Notes under the pieces: generated by a model
What the model was told of the DNA's origin: nothing
Database searches by the model: none
What the model saw: the letters and a program-made list of their open reading frames with translations, nothing else
Origin: Fimbriimonadales bacterium
GTDB lineage: Bacteria > Armatimonadota > Fimbriimonadia > Fimbriimonadales > ATM1
DNA: 64,000 nt
Assembly: GCA_026129745.1 (NCBI GenBank)
Contig: JAHCHL010000007.1
Location: 1-64,000, forward strand
Direction of reading: 5' to 3'
Position numbers and translations under genes: made by a program
Shown: positions 25,513 through 33,068 of the stretch, one piece after another
Position numbering within the stretch: position 1 is the stretch's first letter
Layout: each line of letters opens with the position of its first letter

Positions 25513-27909
25513 GTGCTGACTCGAAAGCTGCTTAGAGAATTGCTTGCTCAGAAGTGGCAGTACTCTGCCGTGGTATTGATGCTTGTGCTAGGAGTCGCTT
25601 TCTTCGGTGCATCGTATATTGCATACCAGAATCTTCATTCAAGCTATGAATACTCATATGACTTGCTCGACTTTGAAGATGCAGGCATACGGTTTCATGC
25701 CGCTCCGAAGCGAGCGGTTGATCGTGTCTTGGCTGTTCCCGGAATTGCAGCTGCAGAAGGCCGCATTCAAGAAGATGTCAGTGTCGAGATTCCTGGAACC
25801 GAATCTAAGCGACTGATTGGCCGCATCATCTCTGTTCCAGGAATCGGCGAACCGAGTGTAAATCGATACAAGCTGGAGCGTGGTTCAGGATTCTCCACAG
25901 TTGCCGCACGTGAAGTGCTGCTAGAGAAGAAGTTTGCAGAACATCATCGACTTGAACCAGGAGACTCGATTGAGGTCCATCGGCGAGGTGACAAGGCGAG
26001 GTTTCGCGTTGCAGGAATTGTCAGCAGTCCGGAATACATCTACGTTGTTCAAAGCAAACAAGATCTGTTACCAATGCCAGACACTTTTGGCGTAATGTTC
26101 ATGCCAGAAGACGTGCTCGGTTCGCTTGTCGGCAAGCGCGGACTGATCAACGAAATTCGATTCCGAACGGTTTCTGGAAGGCCAGACGCAAATACTCTCA
26201 GAGCGGTCTCGAACGCGCTGTCTGAATACCGGCCCGAGGATCCTGTCCTGCGCGAAGATCAACCAAGCCACCAACTGTTGACGCAAGATCTCGAGGGCTT
26301 CCGGCTCTACTCCATTCTATTCCCTCTCTTCTTCCTAAGTGTCGCCGCAGTTACAGTGTATGCGTTGTTGCTTCGCCTGGTGAACACACAGCGAACGATC
26401 ATCGGTTTGCTTCGCTCGCTCGGAGTTTCGAGAATCAAGATCGTGTTTCACTATTTGGGCGGTTCGCTGCTCATTGGGTTGGTTGCAGGAGTCATCGTCA
26501 CAGCCGTTGGTCTGTGGCTCTCCCAGGGGCTGACCCGCTACTATCTTGACTTCATCGCAGTGCCGCACATGAAAGTCGAGGCACCAACTGGACCGCTTGC
26601 AGTCGGAATTCTCGCTGGGATTGGTGCATGTCTCATTGCCGGTTTCTTTCCCGCTCGTGCGGCCGCCGCCATTAGCCCTGCCGACGCAATGCGCCAGTTG
26701 CAACCCCAAACAATCGGAGCCTTTCGACTTGACAGACTGTTTCCGAGAGTTCCCCTAATTTGGCGAATTCCGTTTCGAAATGTATTTCGACAGCCAAAGC
26801 GATCGTTGTCCACATTATTTGGAATCGCATCTGGACTCTCATTGATCTTAACTGCACAAGGTTTGCTCGACTCGATGAACGCGGCACTTGATCTTATGGT
26901 TGAAGGAGTGTTCCGAGAAGATCTAAGGCTTGGATTCATTGGGTTCGGCTCCGAGCGCGACGTCAATGCAGTGCGAAGCATGCGAGGGGTGATTTGGGCC
27001 GAAGGCACCCTTGATTTGCCCATGGACTTTCGCCGCGGGGACAAGACGTACACGTCCATCCTGACGGGCATACAACAAGGTGGACAGTTGTTCGGCCTAC
27101 AAGACGAAAACGGCAACAGCGTCGAACTTGGAAAGTCGGGCGCAGTGTTCGGGCCGACTCTGCAAAAGCGGCTCGGGCTTGAGTCGGGCCACAACGTCCT
27201 ATTCTCATTGCCCAAGAGCGAACTCGTTGATGAACCGCAATCGGTTGTTGTTAGAGCTGCAGGATTCAACTGGGAGCCTCTCGGGACTGTCGCCTATATG
27301 CCAAAAGAAGAAGTCTGGCGGCTTTTTAGGAGCGAGCTTTCTCTTCCACCCGGTGCAGTGACCTCCGTTAGAGCCAAAATCCAACCCGAATTCGAAGCAG
27401 AGCTGAGACGAAAGATGGAGTCGTTGCCGAATGCTGGCGCTGTTTTCTCTGTTGGTGATTTGCGCAAGATGATCGACGACTTGACTGATACGTCGGTGGT
27501 CTTCTTCAACATTATGCTGCTATTCGGAGCAGCACTGGCATTCTCCGTCGTTTTCAATATGGTTACAATCAATGTCCTGGAGCGCAGCCAAGAAGTGGCC
27601 ACCATGCGAACCATCGGTATCTCTCACAGGCAAATAATTGGACTCATCACTTTAGAGAACTTCATTCTCGCATCCATTGGTGTTGTTATCGGTCTCCCTC
27701 TTGGAAGACTATTCGTCGAGTACTTCATACTTGCTGCACAGACAGAGGAGCAAATGGAACTCTTCTCAATGCGATTGGTCGTGGAGCCCACTTCTTACAT
27801 CATTTCTGCCGCAATCATCTTCGCCGTTGTATTCCTGTCCCAGTTGCCTTCGCTGCATCACATTACGCGGCTTGATCTAGCAAAGGCCGTAAAGGAGCGA
27901 TCAAGCTAA
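25513..27909 (+). CDS. FtsX-family ABC permease, duplicated domain
   Basis: A 798-residue permease starting at GTG. Hydrophobic helices occur near residues 15-35, in three bundles around 260-385, again near 435, and three near 660-790 ('VVFFNIMLLFGAALAFSVVF', 'LITLENFILASIGVVIGLPL'). Two extracytoplasmic MacB-like core regions lie between them ('LERGSGFSTVAAREVLLE', 'ERDVNAVRSMRGVIW'). Two FtsX domains in one chain mean it could work as a single pseudo-dimer subunit. With the adaptor and ATPase it forms a DevBCA/MacAB-like efflux unit. It ends three bases before the convergent lipoprotein gene, with no room for a terminator. Confidence 0.92.
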   Translation: MLTRKLLRELLAQKWQYSAVVLMLVLGVAFFGASYIAYQNLHSSYEYSYDLLDFEDAGIRFHAAPKRAVDRVLAVPGIAAAEGRIQEDVSVEIPGTESKRLIGRIISVPGIGEPSVNRYKLERGSGFSTVAAREVLLEKKFAEHHRLEPGDSIEVHRRGDKARFRVAGIVSSPEYIYVVQSKQDLLPMPDTFGVMFMPEDVLGSLVGKRGLINEIRFRTVSGRPDANTLRAVSNALSEYRPEDPVLREDQPSHQLLTQDLEGFRLYSILFPLFFLSVAAVTVYALLLRLVNTQRTIIGLLRSLGVSRIKIVFHYLGGSLLIGLVAGVIVTAVGLWLSQGLTRYYLDFIAVPHMKVEAPTGPLAVGILAGIGACLIAGFFPARAAAAISPADAMRQLQPQTIGAFRLDRLFPRVPLIWRIPFRNVFRQPKRSLSTLFGIASGLSLILTAQGLLDSMNAALDLMVEGVFREDLRLGFIGFGSERDVNAVRSMRGVIWAEGTLDLPMDFRRGDKTYTSILTGIQQGGQLFGLQDENGNSVELGKSGAVFGPTLQKRLGLESGHNVLFSLPKSELVDEPQSVVVRAAGFNWEPLGTVAYMPKEEVWRLFRSELSLPPGAVTSVRAKIQPEFEAELRRKMESLPNAGAVFSVGDLRKMIDDLTDTSVVFFNIMLLFGAALAFSVVFNMVTINVLERSQEVATMRTIGISHRQIIGLITLENFILASIGVVIGLPLGRLFVEYFILAAQTEEQMELFSMRLVVEPTSYIISAAIIFAVVFLSQLPSLHHITRLDLAKAVKERSS

Positions 27910-27912
27910 CGC

Positions 27913-28656
27913 CTACTGACACCCATTTGGAGGTGGCGGGGGGGGTTCTATTGTTGGAGTCAGCCTGATTGCGTCGGGCATATTGCTCGTAGAACCATTC
28001 GCAAGCGGAGTGCTCAGTACGATCACCGCGTGACAATTCGTCACGACAGAACTGTAACGAACGCCCCGATAAAGCCACTCCGCATACCAACCTGGCGGCA
28101 TGAGCGCGCGATCAAGATTCACTCTCGTGGTCGTTGTCGGTACCGAAGCAAGGAACGCTCCTGAAGAGTTGGTCGTCGCGCGTCCGACTTCCGTGTTCGT
28201 GTCGTCATAGAAAACAACGATGACTCCGGCAATTCCGTTATTCGAAGACTCGCTTCGAACTGTTCCAGAAATCTTCGCCTGGAATGGCCGCGTTGCGATG
28301 TTCAAGCCCTGAACGACGTGATTGGGCCAAGTCGCGTTCACTCGCGCTGTGCCGACACCGGTCGCATTGAACGATCCGTTTGAATTCAAGGTCCCAGGGC
28401 TGCCCTGGACGTTCGAAAGGTTCCACGTATCCGTCGTCAAAACAAAGCGCGTGAAGTTTGCATCGTAACCCGCCAAAACGAACTGCACGGATGTGCCGAC
28501 ATCGATGTTCAATGGATCTTGACCCGGCAGTTCGACCCTAACCAGCACGAACGTGTTCGGCAATCCGCCGCCACCGCCGCCACCGCATCCGCCATTAACC
28601 ATCAAAGCAGCGACCGCCAGGCAGCATGCGAGCAAAACAACGCGAAGTCCTTTCAA
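27913..28656 (-). CDS. Lipoprotein with Ig-like / carboxypeptidase-regulatory-like domains
   Basis: A 247-residue secreted lipoprotein. The signal ends 'ALMVNGGC' followed by a run of Gly, a common linker in this genome. About 30-125 resembles a bacterial Ig-like fold ('GTSVQFVLAGYDANFTRF', 'GSFNATGVGTARVNATW'). Residues 128-190 resemble a carboxypeptidase-regulatory-like domain ('ISGTVRSESSNNGIAGVIVV', 'TNSSGAFLASVP'). It ends with a Pro-rich tail. No catalytic motif is visible; a cell-surface structural or adhesive role is likely. Confidence 0.75.
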   Translation of the reverse strand: MKGLRVVLLACCLAVAALMVNGGCGGGGGGGLPNTFVLVRVELPGQDPLNIDVGTSVQFVLAGYDANFTRFVLTTDTWNLSNVQGSPGTLNSNGSFNATGVGTARVNATWPNHVVQGLNIATRPFQAKISGTVRSESSNNGIAGVIVVFYDDTNTEVGRATTNSSGAFLASVPTTTTRVNLDRALMPPGWYAEWLYRGVRYSSVVTNCHAVIVLSTPLANGSTSNMPDAIRLTPTIEPPPPPPNGCQ

Positions 28657-28892
28657 ACTTGTCTCCTTGTGGCCTCAGGCGCAGGACCGGATAGGCCGGA
28701 CTCGATTATAGACGTCCGCCGCGCTGGGGCGTGTTCGGCGATTTAGTCGCCCACGAAAGCATCACGCAACCCAAGTCGATCCCGGAATCCTTTGGGAAAA
28801 GAAGTCGGCCATCCAAACAGGTTCTATGTGGGCGCCGGACCGCCAGAACCCGATTTGGCTCATAATCCACAGACGGTAATAGCCTTCCGCAA

Positions 28893-29288
28893 ATGCAACA
28901 CCTCATCACAATTGGTCTCGTCGGGGGAGGCGGCTTTATTGGAGCGAACCTTCGATATTGGATCGGGGGCTGGATTCAGGACCGTTCTGGAATTCACTTC
29001 CCATGGCAAACCCTCTGCATCAACTTATCGGGCAGCTTCTTTCTCGGCCTCTTCTTAGGATTGATGGCTGGCACCAATTGGCATCCGAATTGGCGCCTGT
29101 TCGTTGGAATCGGCATGGTCGGCGGTTATACGACTTACTCGACCTTCGCTTGGGAGTCGCTGTCGCTGCTCTCACGAGGCCAGTATGAGCGAGCTACTTA
29201 CTACTTCTTGGGCAATGCATTCGGGACCATTATCGCGGCGTGGATGGGTCTCGTGCTTGCCAGAGCAATCCTCGGTGGCAGAACATGA
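28893..29288 (+). CDS. crcB: Fluoride channel CrcB/Fluc
   Basis: A 131-residue four-helix membrane protein exporting fluoride as a dual-topology dimer. Diagnostic motifs are 'GGGGFIGANLRYWI', 'PWQTLCINLSGSFFLGLF' (the conserved Asn and Gly) and 'GMVGGYTTYSTFAWES' (the TTYSTF phenylalanine box). Its stop overlaps a DUF190 gene. I looked for a fluoride riboswitch in the 236 bp upstream and did not see one. Confidence 0.95.
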   Translation: MQHLITIGLVGGGGFIGANLRYWIGGWIQDRSGIHFPWQTLCINLSGSFFLGLFLGLMAGTNWHPNWRLFVGIGMVGGYTTYSTFAWESLSLLSRGQYERATYYFLGNAFGTIIAAWMGLVLARAILGGRT

Positions 29289-29623
29289 ACCTTGAAAGCA
29301 AAGGAAAAGCGCTCGTCATCTTTCTCGGCGATTCGGATCGCATTCAAGGCAAGTCCGCCTACGCGCATATCGTCGAACGCGCCAGGGAATTCGGGATGGC
29401 CGGAGCCACAGTAACTCACGGGCAGATGGGATTTGGCGGAAATAGTCGCATTCACACAGCGACGATCCTGCGACTTTCGTCAGACTTGCCTGTTCGAATC
29501 GAGATTTACGACAAGCCGGAAAGGATCGACGCCTTCCTCGCAGAAATCGAATCCGACCTTGGAAACGGCCTCGTCGTAACATGGGATGTCGAGGTCGTTC
29601 GATACAAGCATACTGGCAACTGA
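29285..29623 (+). CDS. DUF190 protein
   Basis: A 112-residue small cytoplasmic protein of the DUF190 family (GlnB-like ferredoxin fold): 'KALVIFLGDSDRIQGKSAYA', 'REFGMAGATVTHGQMGFG' and 'LPVRIEIYDKPERIDAFLAE'. The start at 29285 gives an ATGA overlap with crcB; the pairing of crcB with DUF190 recurs widely in bacteria and suggests a role in regulating the channel. Mechanism unknown. Confidence 0.9.
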   Translation: MNLESKGKALVIFLGDSDRIQGKSAYAHIVERAREFGMAGATVTHGQMGFGGNSRIHTATILRLSSDLPVRIEIYDKPERIDAFLAEIESDLGNGLVVTWDVEVVRYKHTGN

Positions 29624-29691
29624 CGATCCCGGAAACGCTCGGGTCGGACGATTCAGCGAACCCGGAACTTTCCAATTTCGTCATTAGTGGC

Positions 29692-29713
29692 AAACCGGCC
29701 CAGTCGCCGGTTT
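29692..29713 (+). terminator. Hairpin between DUF190 and the M11 protease gene
   Basis: AAACCGGC, six bases, GCCGGTTT form a perfect 8-bp stem followed by one more T, with the GGAGG ribosome site of the next gene two bases on (29715-29719). It may end the crcB-DUF190 transcript or act on translation of the protease gene. The T-run is short. Confidence 0.5.
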
Positions 29714-29726
29714 TGGAGGAAACAGG

Positions 29727-31547
29727 ATGCGTGCAATGAGATTTTTGGCTGTCTCAGCAGCCGTCTTGCTAACGGCCGCCTTGGCTGTAGCCCAATCGCG
29801 AAGTGCCCAGAGACCAACCGTTATCTCTGGAGAGTATATGGAGACGGTGGCGTGCTACATCGACCAAGGTCGCGAAGAAGTGCAACACACGTTGACGCTG
29901 TCGTCGGGTGCGGTCATGAACCTTTCATTCCCTGAAGGCATGGATCACCCGCAGCCAGGCGCTTGGGTCTCGCTACGCGGAATCGTTCGCGATATGAATT
30001 GCGAAGTGATCGAAGTTCTGGAAGAACTGCTGCCTGAGAATGGCAATACGTTGCCAACCGGCGAGCAAAAAATCCTCGTGCTGCTGATCAACTTCCAGGA
30101 CGCACCGACTCAAAACACGACCCCGGGAATCGTCTGGGATCAGTTCATGAACCCGGTCAGCAGCGTGAACCGATGGTTCCAAGAAACCTCCTTCGGAAAG
30201 ATGTGGATCGATGTCGATGTCTTTGGCTGGTACACACTTCCAGTGAACAGAAGCTGTGACCCCAATGGTTGGAGAAATCTGGCAATCCAAGCAGCGTCTC
30301 CACACGTTACTTTCGCCAACTACAATAGGTTGTTCATATTGGTCCCAGGTGGCGGAGGATGCAGTTGGGGCGGCTTGGGAACACTTGGCTTCCAAACGCT
30401 CAATACGCCTCAAGGCCCCTGGCTGACGACGACATCATGGTGCCGATCCGAGTACTACAACGACAACCGCTTGGCCATCGCGATCAGCACCCACGAGGGC
30501 GGTCACAACCTCGCCCAACATCACGCCAGCTCGAGATCCTACGTCGGCGAAACCCTTGGAACATTCGACACCAACGGCGGAGGCGGAACAATGGACGAAT
30601 ACAACGACCGCTTCGACACGATGGGCAACTGGAACCTCGGCGCGTACAATGCACGACACAAAGAAAATCTTGGCTGGTTCGATCCTGGCCAACTCGTCAC
30701 CGTAACGCGAAGCGGTTTCTACACACTGTCTCCGTATACGCTGTACTCGTCGGCGCCAAAAGCGCTAAAAGTGTTCCGTGGATACGGTCCAAGCACTCAA
30801 AGAACTGAGTTCGTCTACTTCGAATGGCGAAGACCGATCGGATACGACACGGACATCAACTACAACAACGGAATCAACTACACCGGCGCGCTCGCGCACT
30901 TCCATTGGAACAACAGCAATACAAGGACGCACTTGCTCGACTTCACTCTCGGCAACAATTTCTTGGACGCCGCATTGCAAGTTGGTCAACAGTGGAACGA
31001 CAACTACCGGCCCATAAGCGTTCGAGTCGTATCGATTGCCGGAAACACAATGACACTCGAAGTGAACATAGGATTCTCCGGCGTCGAGCGGCTGCCGACT
31101 TCGTATACGATTCAGCGCGGCACGCACATCTCAGGGACATTGACCGACGTACACACAAGCAATGACAGTCGTCTGGTCATCCGCGGAGTGCCGCCGTTCG
31201 CGCTCGGCGAATCGGAAGTGATGGTCATCTTCAACGGAACATCGCAAGTCTCGAATCCCGCCGTTATCGGATTCAAACTTGAATCTCACGCAAGCACCGG
31301 CGGCATTCGAAAGATGGTCGAACTTTGGGATTGGAGCAACAGCAAATGGGTGGCAACTGACTACCGCACTGTCTCTTCCGGCACAGACACGATCCAAGTG
31401 TTCGCTGAGGAGAACCTGCAGCGATTCGTCCAATCTGGAACGAATGCAATTCGTGCAAGGGCACGTTTCGACGGCCAGCTCGCATTCGGATTCGGATGGG
31501 AAGCAAGAATCGACCATGCAGTCTGGGAAGTCTTCCCTCGATCATAA
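29727..31547 (+). CDS. Secreted zinc metalloprotease, M11 (gametolysin)-like metzincin
   Basis: A 606-residue exported protease with signal peptide 'MRFLAVSAAVLLTAALAVAQ'. The zinc site HEGGHNLAQHH gives His256, Glu257, His260 and His266 (HExxHxxxxxH) and is followed about 30 residues later by a Met-turn 'FDTMGNW', which marks a metzincin. The layout fits peptidase family M11. Residues 440-606 form beta-rich C-terminal domains with a run typical of cell-surface beta sandwiches ('LVIRGVPPFALGESEVMVIF'). Preceded by a strong GGAGG site. Substrate unknown; secreted protein degradation is likely. Confidence 0.85.
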   Translation: MRAMRFLAVSAAVLLTAALAVAQSRSAQRPTVISGEYMETVACYIDQGREEVQHTLTLSSGAVMNLSFPEGMDHPQPGAWVSLRGIVRDMNCEVIEVLEELLPENGNTLPTGEQKILVLLINFQDAPTQNTTPGIVWDQFMNPVSSVNRWFQETSFGKMWIDVDVFGWYTLPVNRSCDPNGWRNLAIQAASPHVTFANYNRLFILVPGGGGCSWGGLGTLGFQTLNTPQGPWLTTTSWCRSEYYNDNRLAIAISTHEGGHNLAQHHASSRSYVGETLGTFDTNGGGGTMDEYNDRFDTMGNWNLGAYNARHKENLGWFDPGQLVTVTRSGFYTLSPYTLYSSAPKALKVFRGYGPSTQRTEFVYFEWRRPIGYDTDINYNNGINYTGALAHFHWNNSNTRTHLLDFTLGNNFLDAALQVGQQWNDNYRPISVRVVSIAGNTMTLEVNIGFSGVERLPTSYTIQRGTHISGTLTDVHTSNDSRLVIRGVPPFALGESEVMVIFNGTSQVSNPAVIGFKLESHASTGGIRKMVELWDWSNSKWVATDYRTVSSGTDTIQVFAEENLQRFVQSGTNAIRARARFDGQLAFGFGWEARIDHAVWEVFPRS

Positions 31548-31565
31548 GAACTGACTGCACGAGAA

Positions 31566-31595
31566 CCGGCCTTCCGCCATGAAGCGGAAGGCCGG
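31566..31595. terminator. Bidirectional terminator-like hairpin
   Basis: A perfect 12-bp stem (CCGGCCTTCCGC / GCGGAAGGCCGG) with a six-base loop lies between two convergent genes, the M11 protease and the SPFH protein. No long T-run flanks it, so it may work with Rho or as an mRNA end protector for both transcripts. Confidence 0.7.
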
Positions 31596-31607
31596 ACTAG
31601 TTCTGAA

Positions 31608-32519
31608 TTACCGCGCTGCAGCCACCGGCTGATCGCGAAGCAGCGTTCCCAGGTCGATGATCATGCCTTGGCCTCCGCCATAAACGGCAGGTAGTGTTCC
31701 GTTCCACTTTTCGATCCACTCTCTCGCAATGACGAGCGAACCGCCTTGCACTCGCAGCGCTTCCGCATTCAGTTTCGCGGCTTCCGACTTGCCCTCTGCG
31801 ATCGTGATCGCGGTCTGCTTTTCGAGTTCGGCTTTCTGAAGAATGTAGCGTTGCTGTTCGGCTTGCTGCTGCGCAACTTGCTTTTGCTCAATTGCTTTGT
31901 TGAACTCAGGCGAAAAGTCGAAGTTTGTGATTGAAAGACCTGCAGGCTCAACGATGATATTGTAGGCGCCCAGACGCTCCGTGATGTCTTGCTCAACTTC
32001 GGACTTAACTCTGGCGCGTAGCTTGATGAGCTCTTCTGCCGTGTACTGTGCGGTGACAACTTTGATCGACTCTTGTACGGCCGGATCGATGATTCGGGCC
32101 TTATACTCTTTGCCTACGTTGCGATACAAGGTCGCCACTTTATTCGAGTCGATCCTAAAGTTCAGCGCGAGCGTCGTGCTGACGATTTGAAGATCCTTCG
32201 ACGCAGCCGAAGCCTCGCTCTGCTCTTTCTGCGTTCTCACTTCCATCAAAACGACTTCTTGCACAAAAGGAACCACCAAGTGAAACCCTTCTGACTTTTG
32301 CCCCCTGACGGCGCCGAAATGAAGCAAAACACCCTTATAGCCTGCTGGAACGATCACAGCGCAAGCCCAGATCACGCCTCCAAAAAACATGAGTCCGCCG
32401 ATCACCCTGGCAAACCAAGCCGACGGCGCGAGGTTGGTCTTTTCGGAAGTCTGTCTGTTCAAACCGCCGATTACAAAAGACAAGATAAAGATAACGAGAC
32501 CAAAAAGCGCAAGCGTCAT
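31608..32519 (-). CDS. SPFH/prohibitin-family membrane protein
   Basis: A 303-residue inner-membrane protein. Two hydrophobic segments at the N-terminus ('LALFGLVIFILSFVIGGL', 'VIGGLMFFGGVIWACAVIV') precede an SPFH/Band 7 domain (about 55-220: 'VLLHFGAVRGQKSEGFHLVV', 'LRARVKSEVEQDITERLGAY'). A Gln/Glu-rich coiled coil follows ('NKAIEQKQVAQQQAEQQRYI'). The overall pattern matches prohibitin-like proteins that form ring scaffolds and modulate membrane proteases. Convergent with the M11 protease. Confidence 0.9.
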   Translation of the reverse strand: MTLALFGLVIFILSFVIGGLNRQTSEKTNLAPSAWFARVIGGLMFFGGVIWACAVIVPAGYKGVLLHFGAVRGQKSEGFHLVVPFVQEVVLMEVRTQKEQSEASAASKDLQIVSTTLALNFRIDSNKVATLYRNVGKEYKARIIDPAVQESIKVVTAQYTAEELIKLRARVKSEVEQDITERLGAYNIIVEPAGLSITNFDFSPEFNKAIEQKQVAQQQAEQQRYILQKAELEKQTAITIAEGKSEAAKLNAEALRVQGGSLVIAREWIEKWNGTLPAVYGGGQGMIIDLGTLLRDQPVAAAR

Positions 32520-32589
32520 GATGATTCTCCTGTAGAATCACGGACGGACGGGACCCCGGGTTGCGATTCCCCTTAAAGTCTATTCAAGC

Positions 32590-32925
32590 CTAAACAAGTT
32601 CCCAGTGCTCGCTCATCTCGATCAGCTTCTCGACCTGTTCGTAACCATAAACCGGAACGATCGTCTGCAGGCCCTTTTTGAACGGTTTGCCCGACTTGAT
32701 TCCTAACAGCGCGAGCGCTTGCTTGAGTTCTCTCGATGCACTGACTGTCTTGACCGGGAACCTAAATTCATAGCCCTTCTTGTATCGACTCGACGATAAC
32801 TTGGTTTGCTTGTCGAGGCTCCTCCACCTCAAATATGCCGACGTCCCGAGGAGTTTTCGAACAAGGCTTCTGGCCTGGCTTCGAGACATATTCTTGCTTG
32901 ACGCACTGCGAGTTTTCTTCACCAT
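32590..32925 (-). CDS. Small basic hypothetical protein
   Basis: A 111-residue protein rich in Lys, Arg and Ser ('SQARSLVRKLLGTSAYLRWR', 'LSSSRYKKGYEF'), without membrane helix or signal peptide. An alternative start eight codons upstream exists at 32949. I do not recognise a family. A basic N-terminus with a compact C-terminal half could suit nucleic-acid binding, but that is a guess. It lies 144 bp from the divergent gyrA. Confidence 0.55.
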   Translation of the reverse strand: MVKKTRSASSKNMSRSQARSLVRKLLGTSAYLRWRSLDKQTKLSSSRYKKGYEFRFPVKTVSASRELKQALALLGIKSGKPFKKGLQTIVPVYGYEQVEKLIEMSEHWELV

Positions 32926-33068
32926 TTTGGATCTGGAGCAAGTATACATTCAATGGCGAATTGAGGCGGGGATTCGAGCCTCAAAACAGGTAGAATGGAA
33001 GCCTTCCGAAGGACCCATCCGTCACTAAGGATAGGCCCCCCGCTTAGGACCCCAAAGGAGATATTCGC

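Noticed and set aside
28657-28892. Possible fluoride riboswitch before crcB
   Set aside because: The GGCGATG...GTTCGCC core and the downstream pseudoknot partner are not present; only general hairpins are seen.
32950-33000. GGGATTCGAGCC string resembling a tRNA T-loop near gyrA
   Set aside because: No acceptor or anticodon stem can be built around it.
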